The notes under the pieces: model-generated | The model's input: only the letters and a program-made list of their open reading frames with translations | Database searches by the model: none | What the model was told of the DNA's origin: nothing | Shown here: positions 23,150-34,681 of the stretch, in pieces | Layout: each line of letters starts with the position of its first letter | Numbering within the stretch: position 1 is the stretch's first letter | Assembly: GCA_003439945.1 (NCBI GenBank) | Contig: QVRM01000325.1 | Span: 612,501 to 676,500, forward strand | Direction: 5' to 3' | Origin: Dermanyssus gallinae | Lineage: Eukaryota > Arthropoda > Arachnida > Mesostigmata > Dermanyssidae | DNA: 64,000 nucleotides | Translations under genes and position numbers: made by a program

Positions 23150-23310
23150 TTTTTTATTGTTCCGTAAGGGAAATGCCCGTGCTCGGTTTCCTATTTCATG
23201 GCCGATAACATGGAAAATATCTTTTGTCCACTCCGGCATTCACCGGTTGGGGTCTCGAACCCAAGTCTTTCAGATGCAAGGCAAATAGTACTGTTTACGT
23301 CTAAGGTGGC
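23150..23310 (-). mobile_element. Possible tRNA-derived SINE (third type)
   Basis: On the minus strand a tRNA-like head contains GTAGCCACCTTAGACG and the B-box-like GGGTTCGAGACCCC, followed by a non-tRNA body and a short A-rich/T-run end at about 23148-23156. It does not align with families A or B. Only one copy was found in this window, so the call rests on the B box alone. Confidence 0.4.
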
Positions 23311-23507
23311 TACGTGGCTCTTTGCAGCAGATTAAAGAAACTAACGCTACGGAACGCAGCTAGAAAAATCCAAAATAATTTATTATTACGAACGAAGTGA
23401 CATAGTATGGTATCTCAGCCAGACAATACGGCATCTATTGACAAGAGTACTATGGCACTGAGGATAACAGTTAAAGCAAAACGCAGGTCCCGAATTTACA
23501 GAAAACG

Positions 23508-23538
<31 letters not shown>

Positions 23539-23648
23539 CAATGATATGGCACATAGTTGGTGTTTTTCCAGCAGTGGAGCACTGCGGCCATGAACTTGTA
23601 TGTATAAGCATAGTATCATAGGTGCTGACTACCATTCATTAGTGAAAT

Positions 23649-23707
<59 letters not shown>

Positions 23708-23713
23708 GCATGC

Positions 23714-23759
<46 letters not shown>

Positions 23760-24691
23760 GCATGCGTGTACTCTGTTGGTCGTCGACGCATAGTATCTGG
23801 TGGTGCTAGACTACTGAGCAGTTCGCTTAATCGTCGGAGACCAAGTTCGTTAGTTACAAACGGCCACATGTTTCGTGGCTCCTTTAATTCTCTGTTGTGA
23901 CGCAATGGAAACCTACGTACTCTGCTCGGACTCTGCTTCCGCACACGGCGTCGTGGCACAACCGTCTCGAACAATCGAGAAGCCATCTCCTGCGTCACAG
24001 ATCTGAGCACACAAGCTCACATAAACACAAAGAGTTTGCCTTTAAAGTAACATCGAAATGCATTCGCTGTTTTTGTGTTTCAACAATGCACATAACAGAT
24101 TAGCAAGCGCTCGCTTTAAAAACTTGGCAACAGCACCTCCAAGTGCAAGTGTTTCCGGCACGAATTAGCCGGCTGTAGCTTTGCACACAGATCACCCCGA
24201 CGTTCCTACACAGCACTTGATCCTGAATACTGGACGTGTGAGTTTTCCGCCAGAATTAAATACAATGAAAAAATTATACGTTTGTTTCTAAAAACATATC
24301 AAATTTAACGCTCAACAAGCTAAGGTTTCTTACTGGAGCAACCAGCTAAACTACTAAACTGCCCCGAGAAATTCTCCCAATTGGATATTTCTTTGTAACA
24401 TAAAAAACAGAGTACACGGTCACAGCCAATACTCTAAGCAGCAGCAGCAGCTCAAAACGATTTCAATACACGCCCTGGCTTTGCTCAAAGCTAGCTGAAT
24501 AGCATTTGGCCTCGGTAGACGCAATTCTACCCGCCTCTTGCCTAGTGCTCTGTCTTCATCTATCTTGTGGTATATATATATATATATATATATCGTCTTG
24601 TGAAATAAGGTGAAGTTAAGCACAGACTTGACCCGTGGGCAATCTTTATCAATTGACGTGCGTGGCCATCTTTTTTTTTCTAGAAGGTTTC
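23311..24691. other. No gene recognised; TA tracts
   Basis: Contains (TA)n at about 23507-23537, 23651-23700, 23719-23752 and 24571-24592. The segment TGTATATGCATGCGTGTAC flanks the third tract on both sides (about 23701-23719 and 23752-23770). No supported coding region. Confidence 0.5.
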
Positions 24692-24890
24692 GGGAATGCA
24701 GAATTCACATGCGCCACTAGCAGCCAGCGTGACTAGTGTGGGGCTCACAAACCCTCTAAACCCGGATTCCTCCCCACTCTCCCAGGCTCGGTAATACTTG
24801 GCATGCCTTCGAAGCCATGGGAGAGGCGTTCCTGCCATTTCTCCTTAATTCAGATAGGGCTTCGTCTATCTTTCTGCATAGTTAAATGCA
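24692..24890 (+). repeat. Dispersed repeat C, copy 1
   Basis: About 200 bp of GC-moderate sequence that aligns at low identity with 37783-37990. Shared landmarks are TCTAGTGTGGG/ACTAGTGTGGGG, TCCTCCCCACTC, a GGC(A/T)TTC...CC(A/G)TGGGAG core and CTGCCATTTCTCC. It is probably an old unclassified retroposon. Confidence 0.45.
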
Positions 24891-25442
24891 TCCAGACAGG
24901 GAGCCTGTGATGGTGGTGCGAGGTGCGTGTCCACCTACCGGTCAGCTGTTGACGTAACTGGTTCGATGTGGCCACCCAAATCAACAGAGATGGCCAAAGA
25001 TCAAGTAGCGCTTTGAATGGATTCTATTCTCATCAATTCATGTTTTGTTCTGTTTTTTTTTTTGTAGTACATGGGCCAAATTTCTTTGACAACGTTCGCA
25101 TTATGACCACCAAACTGCGGTAGGTTCGTATTAGAGAATATACGGCCAGCACAGATAGACAACCGTTAGTGGCACTAGCGAAGTATTTTATTTTGCAGAG
25201 GAGCTTGTGTTTTGGCCAATGAGCCAAAAATGTAAATAATTATAGACAGCAATATAGACAGAGTGCAATAGATGATTGTCTGCTTTCTTTTGGGAGCACT
25301 GGCAATAGGCATCGTTAGCGTTATTGTTGTTATTGTTGTTGTTGTTATTGTTGTTGTTGTTATTGTTGTTGTTGTTGTTGTTGTTGTAGGTGCCAAACCC
25401 GCCGGTGCCGGCGGTGAGTGACCAAAGCCGAAACGCCGTTTG
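24891..25442. other. No gene recognised; (GTT/ATT)n tract
   Basis: Includes a GTT/ATT triplet tract at about 25320-25388. It is the 3' flank of the Asn-rich - strand frame. Confidence 0.5.
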
Positions 25443-25685
25443 TTAAATGCCCTCAACGTTGACGTGAAGGTAGGACGCCATCATGGCATCGTCGATTTCC
25501 ATCAGCTGAGGCTGACGAACGCGGAGTTCGTCGAGGAGGTTGAGGTACCGCTCTCCGAGCATCTTAACGAGGGCATTGTGCACGTGGTCGAGAGGGTACG
25601 ACACCGGGATCTGGCCGGGCAGTAAATGGTCGTGTCGTAATTCACCGCTACCTGCGTTGTTGTTGCTGTTATTATTGTTATTGTT

Positions 25686-25745
<60 letters not shown>

Positions 25746-25949
25746 ATTATTATTATTATTGTTGTTGTTGTTATTGCCAATGCTGTTGCTGAGTCTGCTG
25801 ACGTCACAATTGCTGTTATGTTCGCTACTGTTGTTACCACTAGTACTAGAACTGCTATTGTTGCTATGGTTGCTGTTTTTGTTACTCTTGTTGTCGTGAT
25901 TGTTGTTGGCATTTTTGTTGCTGTTACAGTCAACGGGGTTAGTATGGTT

Positions 25950-25991
<42 letters not shown>

Positions 25992-26364
25992 GCTGTTGTT
26001 GTTGTTGGTGCCGCCATTGCTGTTTGTATATATTGTTAGTGCTGCTATGGTTGGTGCTGATGCAACTGTTATTGATATTACCACCATTAACAACTCTTGA
26101 TGGAAGAGAGTTGTTTGCTGCGAGTTGTGTGCTTGTGAGTACAGATTGCGGTACAACGACTTCTCCGTGGCCGCCGCTGCTGCTGCTGCAGCTGCTGCTG
26201 CTGCTGCTGATAATGACACTACTATTGTTGCTGGTAGGGGGCAACATCCTGGTTGTGTTGTTGTTATTGTTGTTAATGTTGTTGCAGTTATTATTATTAT
26301 TGTTGTTGTTATTGTTGTTAATGTTGTTGCAGTTATTATTATTATTATTGTTGTTGTTGTTATT

Positions 26365-26417
<53 letters not shown>

Positions 26418-26734
26418 GCTGCGTAGCGATATTTGGCCTTATCGGGTTGACCTGGCCGTAGCTGCTGTTGTTGTTGCTGTTAGCTTTGTTGCTGCCACTT
26501 CCGTTGTTGCTGCTGCTGTTGTTGTTGTTGTGGCCGCTAGAGCCGGCAGCGGGCGAAAACGGTGGTCGTAAATAGGACGGCGGGACATAGGGCCGCCTAG
26601 TGACGCAGGGTGTCGTCAGCCGAGATGACACAGATGACGAGCAAGATGGTGACCCCAACGCCGCAGCCCCCAGCGCCGATGTCGATGAGGACGATGAGGA
26701 TCGAATGTAGACGACCGGCATTGTGTCAATCCTT
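25443..26734 (-). CDS. Asn/Ser/Gln-rich low-complexity protein, probable terminal exon
   Basis: Two long - strand frames (26769-25948 and 26219-25443) together read as one low-complexity protein if the frame shifts once inside the (CAA)n/(AAC)n run near 25950-26010. The first starts MPVVYIRSSSSSS and has Ser-, Pro- and Asn-rich parts plus GGHGEVVVPQSVLT. The second ends with an ordinary, non-repetitive C-terminus: PVSYPLDHVHNALVKMLGER, then LRVRQPQLMEIDDAMMASY, stop at 25443-25445. A TCATTACAG acceptor at 26735 could begin the exon. Triplet-repeat slippage, an assembly error or a real frameshift could explain the break. I do not recognise the C-terminal domain. Asn-rich tracts of this kind are common in arthropod transcription and RNA-binding factors, but that is only analogy. 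Confidence 0.4.
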
Positions 26735-26779
26735 CTGTAATGAGGTTGGCAACAATAGTTCAAGCACATGCACCTGTTC

Positions 26780-26785
<6 letters not shown>

Positions 26786-26814
<29 letters not shown>

Positions 26815-26898
26815 CAAGGCCTCAGGGGTGCCTTGGACTCCCCTGACGCTACAAAAACTAAAAAAAATAATATATATATATATATATATATATATTAA
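26786..26898. repeat. Two (TA)n tracts flanking 60 bp
   Basis: (TA)n at about 26782-26811 and 26870-26895, separated by a short GC-moderate segment. Confidence 0.85.
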
Positions 26899-28000
26899 CG
26901 TCGGCAACCAATTTGAATTGCAAGTATAACTTGCGACAACCCACCATAAGAAGACGTAAGAAAACAAACATCGGGTCGTATAATCAATGCTGCCGCCTCG
27001 TAGGGGAGATAGGACAAAGAATACGCAGGCAAGACAGATTGCCGCCGCTGCCTGACCAGTACTGCTTGCGTAGATTGGAGCTTCCTAGCGGATAACGGCC
27101 ACTTCGTGATGTCCCCACCGCGTAACATAGTAACGCGTTGCACATCTATCCGTTTTCGAAAAGATCGATCATTGAGCCACACGTCCAGGAAAGATAGACA
27201 AATGTCCTTCGTCCTTATTCTCTTTCTATGCAGAGATAAGTCTAATTAGTTAATGACTGGTCCACTAATTACAACACCTTGATGGGTGGTGACTGATCTA
27301 TGGGAGTACAGCGTTCCTCTGCGTGGTGGCGATAGCATAGCAGAGCAAGCTGGGCAGGACCACAGTAAATAGTGACGCTGTTAACTCGTAAAGCTCATGA
27401 GGATGAGGCGAGTTGGTTGTTTTTAGTTGGCCGTTCACGTGTCGCACGTAGCAAATTGGGGTCGCACGTGTTTAGGGCCATTTAACACCTGTTATTGTAC
27501 AAGATATACGAGAAGTGATTACGGCGTCCTGTCACGATGTTGCCTCATCATGACCTCCCAGGCTTCCAGTCTCCCTGCCGCAGCCGAAGCGACCTGATAC
27601 GTCGACAATAACGTCCCGCTTGTAAAGTGTTAAGTAATTAGCTATAGCCGTTCTTGTAAAACCAGCAACAACCGGTAGAAGCAAGTCGGGATGGCATCAA
27701 ATGGACATATGATAGCAGCAGTTAGAGTAGCCAAAATAGTGGCATCGTCGAACATCAACATGCTCATTCACAAAAGGGTCGCAGGTCTGCCGTTTCAGAC
27801 CTGCGGAACCATTTTTATGCCAGACTATTTTCGATCGCGTGGCGAGCGCCTGTTTTTGCATGTTTGGTGCTACGGCTCTACGTTCAACACAAACAAATTG
27901 TGTTTCTTTAAAAAATGCTCGCATTACGGCGTCAAAGGACAACGCTCGGTGGGGTTATGCAACTATGACGCTTGTCTTAATGATTGATGGTAGGATCACT
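26899..28000. other. No gene recognised
   Basis: Overlapping frames of about 80-98 codons at 27691-27987 (+) and 27942-27697 (-) have no recognisable motifs. If the Asn-rich gene model is right, this stretch is intron. Confidence 0.4.
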
Positions 28001-28180
28001 CGAGCCCGGTGGCCCGGCGTGGTGCATTCGCGTGCGCCGGACGAGACAGATCGGTGAACGGTTTGCACGTTTTGCCGTTGCACATCTGTATTTATGGGGT
28101 CCAAATGGGGGCTTACGAAACCATGCGAACGCAATTCTGACTTTCAGTGTTGGCTGCGAGTCGACTTGAAAAAGTTCGAC
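28001..28180 (+). mobile_element. SINE family A, copy 1
   Basis: Starts CGAGCCCGGTGG, like the copy at 36102, then a tRNA-like head with GCGTGGTGCATTCGCGTGCG. The body carries CCGTTGCAC, GTATTTATGGGGTCC, a CATGCGAACGCAATTCTGACTTT-type segment and GTTGGCTGCGAGTCGAC near the 3' end. The B box is strongly degraded. It lies about 125 bp upstream of a family B copy in the same orientation. Confidence 0.65.
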
Positions 28181-28305
28181 TCGTTGACGGCAAGACTTCA
28201 GTACGATGGAGTTACCGTGCAGAGTGCTGCAGTAGCTCAACCAAGGTTTTTTACGTCACCGAGCGACTTCACGCAAAGTCTCACGCCATCGGACCTCTCG
28301 TTATA

Positions 28306-28577
28306 AGTGGCGACGTGGTCTAGGGTGCGCTAGTCATTGTTGTCATCTACCGGAGTGTCGCCGGTTCGATCCTGTTGTTGATCGAATGTTCTCTAAGCGA
28401 GCCTTATTGGGAATAGCTGATAAACCATACCGATTACTGAGAGTCAGCGGCCATGCTGCCACAGTGACTGTTGGGGAAACAAACCCCAGAACGCCCAACA
28501 TGCCCGGCTCTCGGTGCATTGAAGATATTAGTATGGATGAGTTTCAACTCCGTAAGGGACGATGGATGGTCTAGAAT
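28306..28577 (+). mobile_element. SINE family B, copy 2 (best preserved)
   Basis: The head GTGGCGACGTGGTCTAGGGTG resembles a tRNA 5' half with a Pol III A box. The B box CCGGTTCGATCC lies at 28361-28372. The body contains GTTGTTGATCGAATG, GAGAGTCAGCGGCCATGCTG, GGCTCTCGGTGCATTGAAGA and GGGACGATGGATGGTCTAGA, ending in an A-rich stretch. Partial relatives occur at 6551, 37099, 39421, 58703 and about 61868. Confidence 0.75.
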
Positions 28578-30431
28578 TAAAAAACAGTTTTTGTAAAACA
28601 CCTGTCTTGAACCTGCCAGAGTTTTTTGGATATTTAAAATATTACAGACGATCAGCCTCGAAGCGGCGCTGCCTTTAGTGGGTATCACGCTGCTTTGCCC
28701 TGGCAATCACAGTCGACAGACCAGCGTCGCTTTAAATTTCACTACGCCTGAATTCTTTCTTAATTTTATAGTTCTGCCGCATCTGGTTAATGACAGTACT
28801 GTCGCCGCATTTACTGGGAAAACCTATACAAGTCTAATGGTGGCTACAAGCAGAAGAGTGGTGGCATATTCAATTTAAATCAAACGCACCTTTATTTTGT
28901 CAAAGGGAGACATAACAAAGATGGCTAAAAAAATATTTAATTATTTAGTAGTAAGAACATAAGGGTGGAAGGGTGTGATTTTAATAGGACGCCTCCTAAA
29001 AACAAACCTATCGAATTATTGTTTCGGCTTTCTTGGAAGTTTTAGCAGCGGGTTTAAATAGCCTTTAGGTGTCCAGCATCACTCAAACAGTCTCAAAAGA
29101 AAGGAGTTTACTGATTGGAGTGCTCCCGCCAATAACTTGAGGGCGTATGCAAAAGACAGGTGCCAAGTTGCTAAAATCACATGGTTCAGCAGTTCCTTAC
29201 TGCAGGCGTCCCATGCAGCATCGCCTCTCTTAGAGTTGGCTTACGACCTGACCATGCGTTCTAAATGCTATTTCTCTTTGCGGATTATCGCCTTCTTTTT
29301 ACCCCCATTCATTTTACCTTTCGCTAATATACGTTCTGCCGCAGCAGCTCTGGCACGGTGAGTAAATTGATTTTTTTCTAGTGATGATGCGCGGGTGATC
29401 AATTTCAAATAAAGTTTCTAGCTTTTTCTAGAAAGTTGCCTCCTGGCTTCTGTGTAGACTCTCGCCTCACAGCGACCATCAGGCGCGTGGTCTTCGTTCG
29501 TGCAGCTGTTCTGGCCTGTACCGGGCACGTCAAACTGCCAAACTTTTAGAGTCGGAGAGCGGAGAATAGGGACACAAGAAGTTCCTGCAAAGTTTGCGCA
29601 TACCTTGCTTGAATAGGCATCATAGGTTAGGGGTCGACCCTAATGATTTATGTCTGGACTTCACCCTGCGGACCCTACCTATACCTTGTTTACCGTAGGC
29701 ATTTAAACAGGTCTTTTCTAAGAGGTTTACGCCAGTGATTTGTCCCCAGAAAGATAATATGTCGGGAGCTCGTCCGTCTACTCTGCATACACGAACGATC
29801 TCCTTCGCCGATTTAATCTGCTTCAATTGAGGCACAAAAATGTTTACCCTGTCTTGAGCACTAACTCGTCAATTGGTACTAGGAATGGTTCCTTTGCTTC
29901 GACATACATTTTTATGATGGCATCGGGGGCCTCTGAAAACTCAGGCGGGAATCTGGTAATTCAGTTTGATTAGTTTTGCTTGTACTCATTGTCGTGCGTC
30001 CGTAGGGTGTGTACGTGTAATACAAGCGATTTTTTCTTGAGCAACTTGTTGATGCCACGGTCGATTACTTTTAAGTTATTTAACTTCTGCCCGGGGAGGT
30101 CCGTTTGGAGGAAAGTCATAGTCTTACTGCCCGTGGTTAATAATTAAGTTCAGTAAATCATCTCTTTTTCTCTCTCTCGAACACCACTTGGATGACACTG
30201 TCCAGGCGATCTGTCAGACGGGTGACACTTTGCAGAGCAACGAGATGCTCTTCGTCTCGCTTACCTCGTCGACAAATTGCAAGTGGTAACGATTATTATT
30301 ATAATTATTATTATTATTATCGTCATCATCAGTCAGGTAACACTTGTGCTACTAAAACACTAAATGTAAAACTCAATTTTAGCCTAACTATGATTATTCT
30401 TATCATCATCATCTAGTAGTGCTGCTGGTAA
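28578..30431. other. No gene recognised
   Basis: Mostly AT-rich, with a short ATT tract at about 30292-30320. No motif-bearing ORF or RNA gene. It would be intron if the Asn/Thr-rich exons on either side belong together. Confidence 0.4.
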
Positions 30432-30436
30432 GTCAC

Positions 30437-31236
30437 CTGATGATCGACAGCTTCTGCGCTTTCAAATGTCGCGCGTTTGTCGGCGCGACGTGGCCACGTA
30501 TCGCCATAGCGTCGGTCGCGACGGAGGCCGCTCTCGAAGGCTGCGTCGTCGCCGGCGCCGAGGTCGTTGGGGCCGAAGTCGTTAGGGCCGAAGTCGTTGT
30601 GGCCGAAGTTCGGGTAGCAGCAGCAGCCGCACGCCGAAGACCCACGGCGATCATACGCGGTGGCGGCACCAGAACCACCGATCCGTGAGCCGCCCGACTC
30701 GCGTGAGTCGCGCTTGCACTGCTTGTATTGGTAGCGGAAAGATTCGTCGCCGCCGTCGAAGTAGCTATTATTGTTGTTGTTGTTGTTGCTATTGCTGCTG
30801 TTGTTTTGGAAATGGAAGAAGAAGCTGATGTACCACCACCACCAGCACCAGCAAAAGCGGGAATCGAGAGCTGCGATGCTGTAGCGACCTCCTGTGCACG
30901 CGACATAGGCGTTGTCGTTGTTGTTACCGTTGCCGTTGTTGCTGTCGCTGTTGTCGTTGTTGTCGCTGTTGTCGTTGCTGCTCTTGTTGTTGTTGTTGTT
31001 GTTGTTGCTGCTGCTGCTGCTGTTGTTGCTGCTCTTGTTGTTGCTGCTGCTGCCGTTGTTGTTGTCAGCATCATCATCGGCGACCGCTGCGGAACCCGCC
31101 TTCGCCGTTGCTGACACCAGTCCGCTGCGTTTGGCCGTGTTGGAAAGCTTGACTGAGACTGGCCAGCAACATTGTTGCTGCTGTTGCTGCTGCTGTTGTT
31201 GTTGGTGTTTTCATGGCTGGCATCGTTTCTTGCCTG
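30437..31236 (-). CDS. Low-complexity coding exon (Thr/Ala- or Asn/Gly-rich), frame uncertain
   Basis: Two long - strand frames overlap. One (31377-30433) reads ARNDASHENTNNNSSSN after a GTTGTTCAG acceptor at about 31237, then Thr/Ala repeats, to LKAQKLSII. The other (31117-30413) reads Asn-rich repeats, then CGCCCYPNFGHNDFGPNDFG and a charged tail. A CAG|GTGACT donor at 30436 would end either. In the Thr/Ala frame it leaves two bases (phase 2), exactly what the acceptor at 26735 of the downstream Asn-rich exon needs; in the Asn frame it is phase 0 and would not fit. I therefore favour the Thr/Ala frame and one - strand gene with a 3.7-kb intron, but weakly. Confidence 0.35.
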
Positions 31237-31532
31237 AACAACGTACCACAATACGTGACCACATGATAGATTATATATACAATCGTAAGCACTAATACAT
31301 ACATTTAAAAAAAATATATTTATATATATATATTTGGAGCTTTCTGGCAGAGCTGGGATCCAGAGTCGCTGCGTCAACCGGCGATAGAAGTGCTAGGCTG
31401 GTTTCGCTACAAAGAATATCAGTTGAAATTCAATGCGGAAACGCCGCGTCGATAGTTGATTCATTGCCTACAGGAAAGGGACTCCCCTTTGTGCCGTAGT
31501 CGAATCGAGCTGGTTTCAAAAATTATACCAGC

Positions 31533-31565
<33 letters not shown>

Positions 31566-33132
31566 CTTCCGCGCTTCCTTACCAACCATCTAAATACATC
31601 AAAGCGGAGCATCAGTGGTGCTCTTGACTCCCCAGTTCGCACGCGGTTCTGCTGAAAAGCCTGAGACATAGTTAGACCAAAACAGCTGCAAAATTTTATC
31701 GGCAGACGACGTTCAGATGCGGGCTTTGCCAGCGTCAAGGTCAGCTTGGTGATCCAAACATTCGTTGAGTCATTCCACTCGGGAATGAAGTGCCTCCATT
31801 TGGAGCCCGTCTCTTCACCACCAATAGCGGTCATCAAACCTTGATCTCCAGAGTGCGTTCAACACCGCCATCCGCCGGGACGCGCGCTCTTCTGTCTTGA
31901 CGCCCCACCTATTGCTCAATACGCAAAAATTCGAACACATTTCACCTATGTTTACCTAATACTGGGTCAGTACCATCGTCCTCTTTTTGGGAGAGGATTT
32001 TTTTGGAGGGAACCTGCTCTAAGTGTAAGATAATCTGCGAGGAGAACCTCGTGCCTCTGGAGAATTCAATCCCCTCAGGGCGAGCTCCAAGGCCCTCGGG
32101 ACCCTCGCTGTGTCAAACAGCACACAAACTGCAACTTATACAGGAACTAAACGACCTAGCTATGAACTCTCTTATACACCCTAAAGCTGTCCGTCCGTCC
32201 CCCTTCAACATCAACTCCAGTTTTTCTACCGAAGTAGAGGCTTCATCATGCCAGATGCGCTAGACTCGCAGGCCTTGCAAGGAACTTCCAGTATAGTGAG
32301 CGGGCTACTACTCGACGACATAGAATGGAAGCAGTTCATCGTTCAGTTTGGTTTTGACCCTGTCTCCCAGCGTCAATGGATGATGAAACTCGGTTGCGAG
32401 ACTCGCTTCCAGTAACTCTTTCCAGGAGTGCGACGCGGGTCCGGGCGCTGCGGACGCACGTTTACAGCAGCATTCCGAATTGCCGGACTGCCTGCGTTCC
32501 GCTTGGTACGTGAAGACGGCCAGCGGCCGAATGACATGAGCCTATTAGCAGAGGCCACGTGATCACATCAACTTTTAGATCTACAAGGAGACGATCAGCA
32601 AGACTCAGGCGAACACGTGTGTTTTGTGACACTAACGACGTGAACCACACTTGTTTTACGCCTGCAAAGCCTTCCGAACTCGATCCCTACAAAACTGCTG
32701 AGCAAGGACACAATAAATTTATTTTCAGTAACGCTTCGCTCAAATGAGGATGCAGATGCCGAGCTGACGTCCCAGAAGTCGTCTTGAGATCGTAAAAGAG
32801 GTGGGTAGAAGAAAGGCGGGATTATGAGATGGTAAGTCGCGAGCAAATTGATGACTAAAAACCAGGCAAGCGACTCCCTCCGAATCGAAGTCATACCATA
32901 TTCTTGGAACGAGTCAGATAGTAGTCAACTAGTCAGATATATGAGGTCTCATGGATTTCGGAGAATATACATTAACATTAGTTTTATGAAAGCCCCCTTG
33001 TTAATGTCTGCCTCTCCAATGAAGCACTGCCTCTGCAAGGAAGCCTGAAACTCACGACACTAAAATTGCCTACACAATACAAGGCCACATAAACATATAT
33101 ACATACATTTATAAATTATTCCACAAGTATCC

Positions 33133-33134
<2 letters not shown>
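31237..33134. other. No gene recognised
   Basis: Contains (TA)n at about 31533-31560. An 86-codon frame at 32003-32263 (with two CxxC-spaced cysteines near its start) has no other support. No SINE or LINE motifs were seen. Confidence 0.4.

Positions 33135-33198
<64 letters not shown>
33135..33198. repeat. (TA)n microsatellite, ~64 bp
   Basis: Uninterrupted alternating TA. Confidence 0.95.
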
Positions 33199-33202
<4 letters not shown>

Positions 33203-34246
33203 CCGCATTAGAATGAAAAATATATAGATTTCGAGCATTTTGTACTTATACATGGCGTTCGACCTATATTTTTTTTATATATTTGAATGCTGTTACAATT
33301 CATATCATTTAATTCAGTCTTCGTTATGATTCCTATGTATATAATGGATCGCAGAACTATCATATGCAATCGTTAAACGGATCATTAAGTCCCGTACGAC
33401 GACACAGCTTACGATGGTATCCGTAAGCTGAGTAGCGTGCCAGGATATGTCGATTGTCTAAAAGCGATTGCATCCACGCACTATCCATCATTGCAGGCAT
33501 CCTGTAGAATCCGGCTTCCGGAACTTTCCGCATCTTGCGTAAAAGCTACGATGAAATTCCAACAGTGATGATGTTAGCGGGTGTTTGAATCGCTCGTTCT
33601 GGACAAACAATAGTTTAATCGGTTCTGGACTGTTCGGGGGAGGCCCACAACCCGTCTGAGGACTCTTGCCTTCATCGCTTCAAGGGTGCTAGGCTAGCTA
33701 GCTGCTACATATTGCATTATCCTATATTAGAGTAATCCCACACGATACAAAGGATCCAACTGTCAGGTTAAAGAAAATAAGGGCAGTCTTGACAGAGAGA
33801 TTCTGCGGAGCCTAGTATTGAAGCCATCGCGACTATTACTGGAGCTGACTCAATGCAGGATGTGAGCGGCAAATACGATGCCGCTTGGGGTGACCTTGAT
33901 GCCAAGATAAGTGAAGCCGGACACAAACATTACAAGAATACACAAGGCAAATTGTTCCTTTCGTTTGCAAGCATCTCCAGTAAGCACTTCGATCAGGTTT
34001 CACGGAGTTCTCCTTTTGTCACGCTCCCGTTTCGATAATAGTTCACGAAAGAAAAAAATGTCGTACGGCATAGGACCCGTCTTCGTAAAAGCTTTAATGA
34101 AATGCTGCCACAGTATTCAGGGAGCTATCGCGCATGTAAAAATACAAAGCTGATTTTCCAAACGCAATGTGCCTAAATGGATTTTTTAAGTCGTCCTCGA
34201 TCATTGCAAATCTATCAATTGGTGACCAAATCGACGATTTTGGCAT
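33199..34246. other. No gene recognised
   Basis: AT-rich, with a small perfect 9-bp hairpin (CAGCTTACG at 33405-33413 against 33422-33430). Nothing else supportable. Confidence 0.5.
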
Positions 34247-34258
34247 TCAGATATTATT

Positions 34259-34291
34259 TAGACCCTGACACTGGCAAAGTGTCAGGGTCTA
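34259..34291. repeat. Perfect 13-bp hairpin, 7-nt loop
   Basis: TAGACCCTGACAC pairs exactly with GTGTCAGGGTCTA across TGGCAAA. It lies 95 bp before the larger foldback and is followed by repeated TAGTTTGACT words, so it may belong to the same element. Confidence 0.85.
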
Positions 34292-34384
34292 GATAATGTC
34301 TGTAGTTTGACTTAGTAGTTTGACTAGGTTGACCGTAGTTTGACTTCAAAATGATTGGCAGCCCTACGATTTTCTGCTTACAAT

Positions 34385-34633
34385 GCGAGCAGACTGCCGA
34401 GAGAGCAGAGCTGAATGCGGAAACTTTTGGAAGATGCCAGCTTATTACTCTCGCACCCTGTATATATAGGAGTAAGGGAATCATGTTGATTATTCGTATG
34501 TGTATATATATATATATCTAAATATACGAATAATTAGAATTCTCTTACACCTATATACAGGGTGCAAGTGTAATCAGCTGGCATCTTCCAAAAGTTCCCG
34601 CATTCAGCTCCGCTCTCTCCGCAATCTGCTCGC
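34385..34633. repeat. Foldback with ~115-125-bp arms and almost no loop
   Basis: The left arm (34385 to about 34511) is the reverse complement of the right arm (about 34516-34633) at roughly 85-90% identity by eye. Both carry AACTTTTGGAAGATGCCAGCT, GCACCCTGTATATA and ATTATTCGTAT, meeting at a short TA-rich centre. There is no coding potential. It could be a non-autonomous foldback or MITE-like element or a hairpin RNA source. Confidence 0.85.
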
Positions 34634-34635
34634 TT

Positions 34636-34681
<46 letters not shown>

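Noticed and set aside
28307..28372. tRNA gene suggested by A and B boxes.
   Set aside because: The spacing and missing cloverleaf arms, plus the repeated 270-bp body, show it is a SINE.
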